From: Candidatus Daviesbacteria bacterium GW2011_GWA2_42_7 | Lineage (GTDB): Bacteria > Patescibacteriota > Microgenomatia > Daviesbacterales > UBA10151 | Length of the DNA: 12,836 bases | NCBI GenBank assembly: GCA_000997105.1 | Contig: LCEJ01000044.1 | Span: 1-12,836 of the forward strand | Direction of reading: 5' to 3' | In this document: positions 12,557-12,836 of the stretch, piece after piece | Numbering within the stretch: position 1 is the stretch's first letter | How the letters are laid out: the number at the start of each line of letters is the position of its first letter | Notes under the pieces: model-generated | Told to the model about the DNA's origin: nothing | Databases searched by the model: none | What the model saw: only the letters and a program-made list of their open reading frames with translations | Translations under genes and position numbers: made by a program

Positions 12557-12836
12557 ATGTCCGGAGCTGAAATAGTAGCTGAATTATTATTGGCACCACC
12601 TGACCGACCGGACCGTTCTTGTTTTGAGTTTTTCAAAGATGAACCCTTTCGCTGGACCTCCGGAACCATCCATCCTGTGTATACAGACAATAGGCTCCTC
12701 CAGTCGATGCCGACAGCAAGAGACATAATTACTGACTATATGGCCGACGAGATCGTCGCTGCGGAGATTGCCCCGGAAGGGCTGGCTGCCGTTTTTTCCA
12801 GCGCCATTTTTCATACAGATGGATTGGCAAGAATGC
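12557..12836 (+). CDS. Orotate phosphoribosyltransferase-like protein, N-terminal 93 residues (cut by right edge)
   Basis: The family joins orotate to PRPP to make OMP in de novo pyrimidine synthesis. The visible part has FRWTSGTIHPVYTDNRLLQS (about 31-50), matching the OPRT pattern F-x-L-x-S-G-x-x-S-P-x-Y-x-D-x-R. A helix follows (ARDIITDYMADEI), then a strand (EGLAAVFSSAIFHTDGLARM) where OPRTs usually read V-A-G-x-A-x-A-G-I-P. That second block is divergent: Ser, Phe and His replace Gly, so the activity is uncertain and a paralogue is possible. The PRPP-binding motif lies beyond the edge. The ATG at 12557 has TAATTT 7 nt upstream (12544-12549), consistent with a leaderless start, though no -35 is seen. 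Confidence 0.6.
   Translation, partial: MSGAEIVAELLLAPPDRPDRSCFEFFKDEPFRWTSGTIHPVYTDNRLLQSMPTARDIITDYMADEIVAAEIAPEGLAAVFSSAIFHTDGLARM

Overview
The window reads as a chromosomal segment of a small-genome bacterium of the Candidate Phyla Radiation (Patescibacteria), most likely near the Microgenomates. This placement is inference. It rests on a short TopA, a PaaX-type winged-helix/Cas2-fold regulator, a membrane-anchored ClpC-like AAA+ protein with altered pore loops, almost no Shine-Dalgarno sequences, and -10 boxes only 5-8 nt from start codons. No rRNA, tRNA, CRISPR array, transposase or phage gene was seen.

Layout, left to right. The minus strand carries the 5' two-thirds of pyrG (CTP synthase, cut by the window edge). 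A strong palindromic hairpin separates it from topA (topoisomerase I) and a small unknown gene. A short plus-strand gene of unknown function (3562-3813) converges on a lipoprotein gene. Next comes a minus-strand operon, in transcription order dprA, a small single-pass membrane protein, a membrane-anchored ClpC-like AAA+ gene (broken) and the lipoprotein. Upstream of dprA lies a PaaX-like regulator gene. A 31-bp sequence (26/31 identical) sits both in front of this regulator and in front of dprA, so the regulator probably controls itself and the dprA operon. A plus-strand helical protein of unknown function (8886-9239) is divergent from the regulator. It converges on a cell-shape operon, mreC-mreD-mrdA, with overlapping start and stop codons; mrdA is broken. 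To the right of mreC, divergently transcribed, are a 61-residue zinc-ribbon-like protein and the start of a gene resembling orotate phosphoribosyltransferase, cut by the right edge.

Two things stand out. First, three otherwise well-conserved genes (topA, the clpC-like gene, mrdA) each lack an internal block of roughly 30-45 residues. In the clpC-like gene and mrdA the loss also shifts the frame and removes key catalytic motifs: sensor 1 in the AAA+ protein and the SxxK serine of PBP2. Because these genes are normally essential or important, short-repeat collapse in assembly is at least as likely as real decay. Second, topA (three places) and dprA (one place) carry in-frame islands of 7-bp tandem repeats in variable regions or linkers. 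One of these is an inverted pair of heptamer arrays able to form a long hairpin inside the toprim domain.
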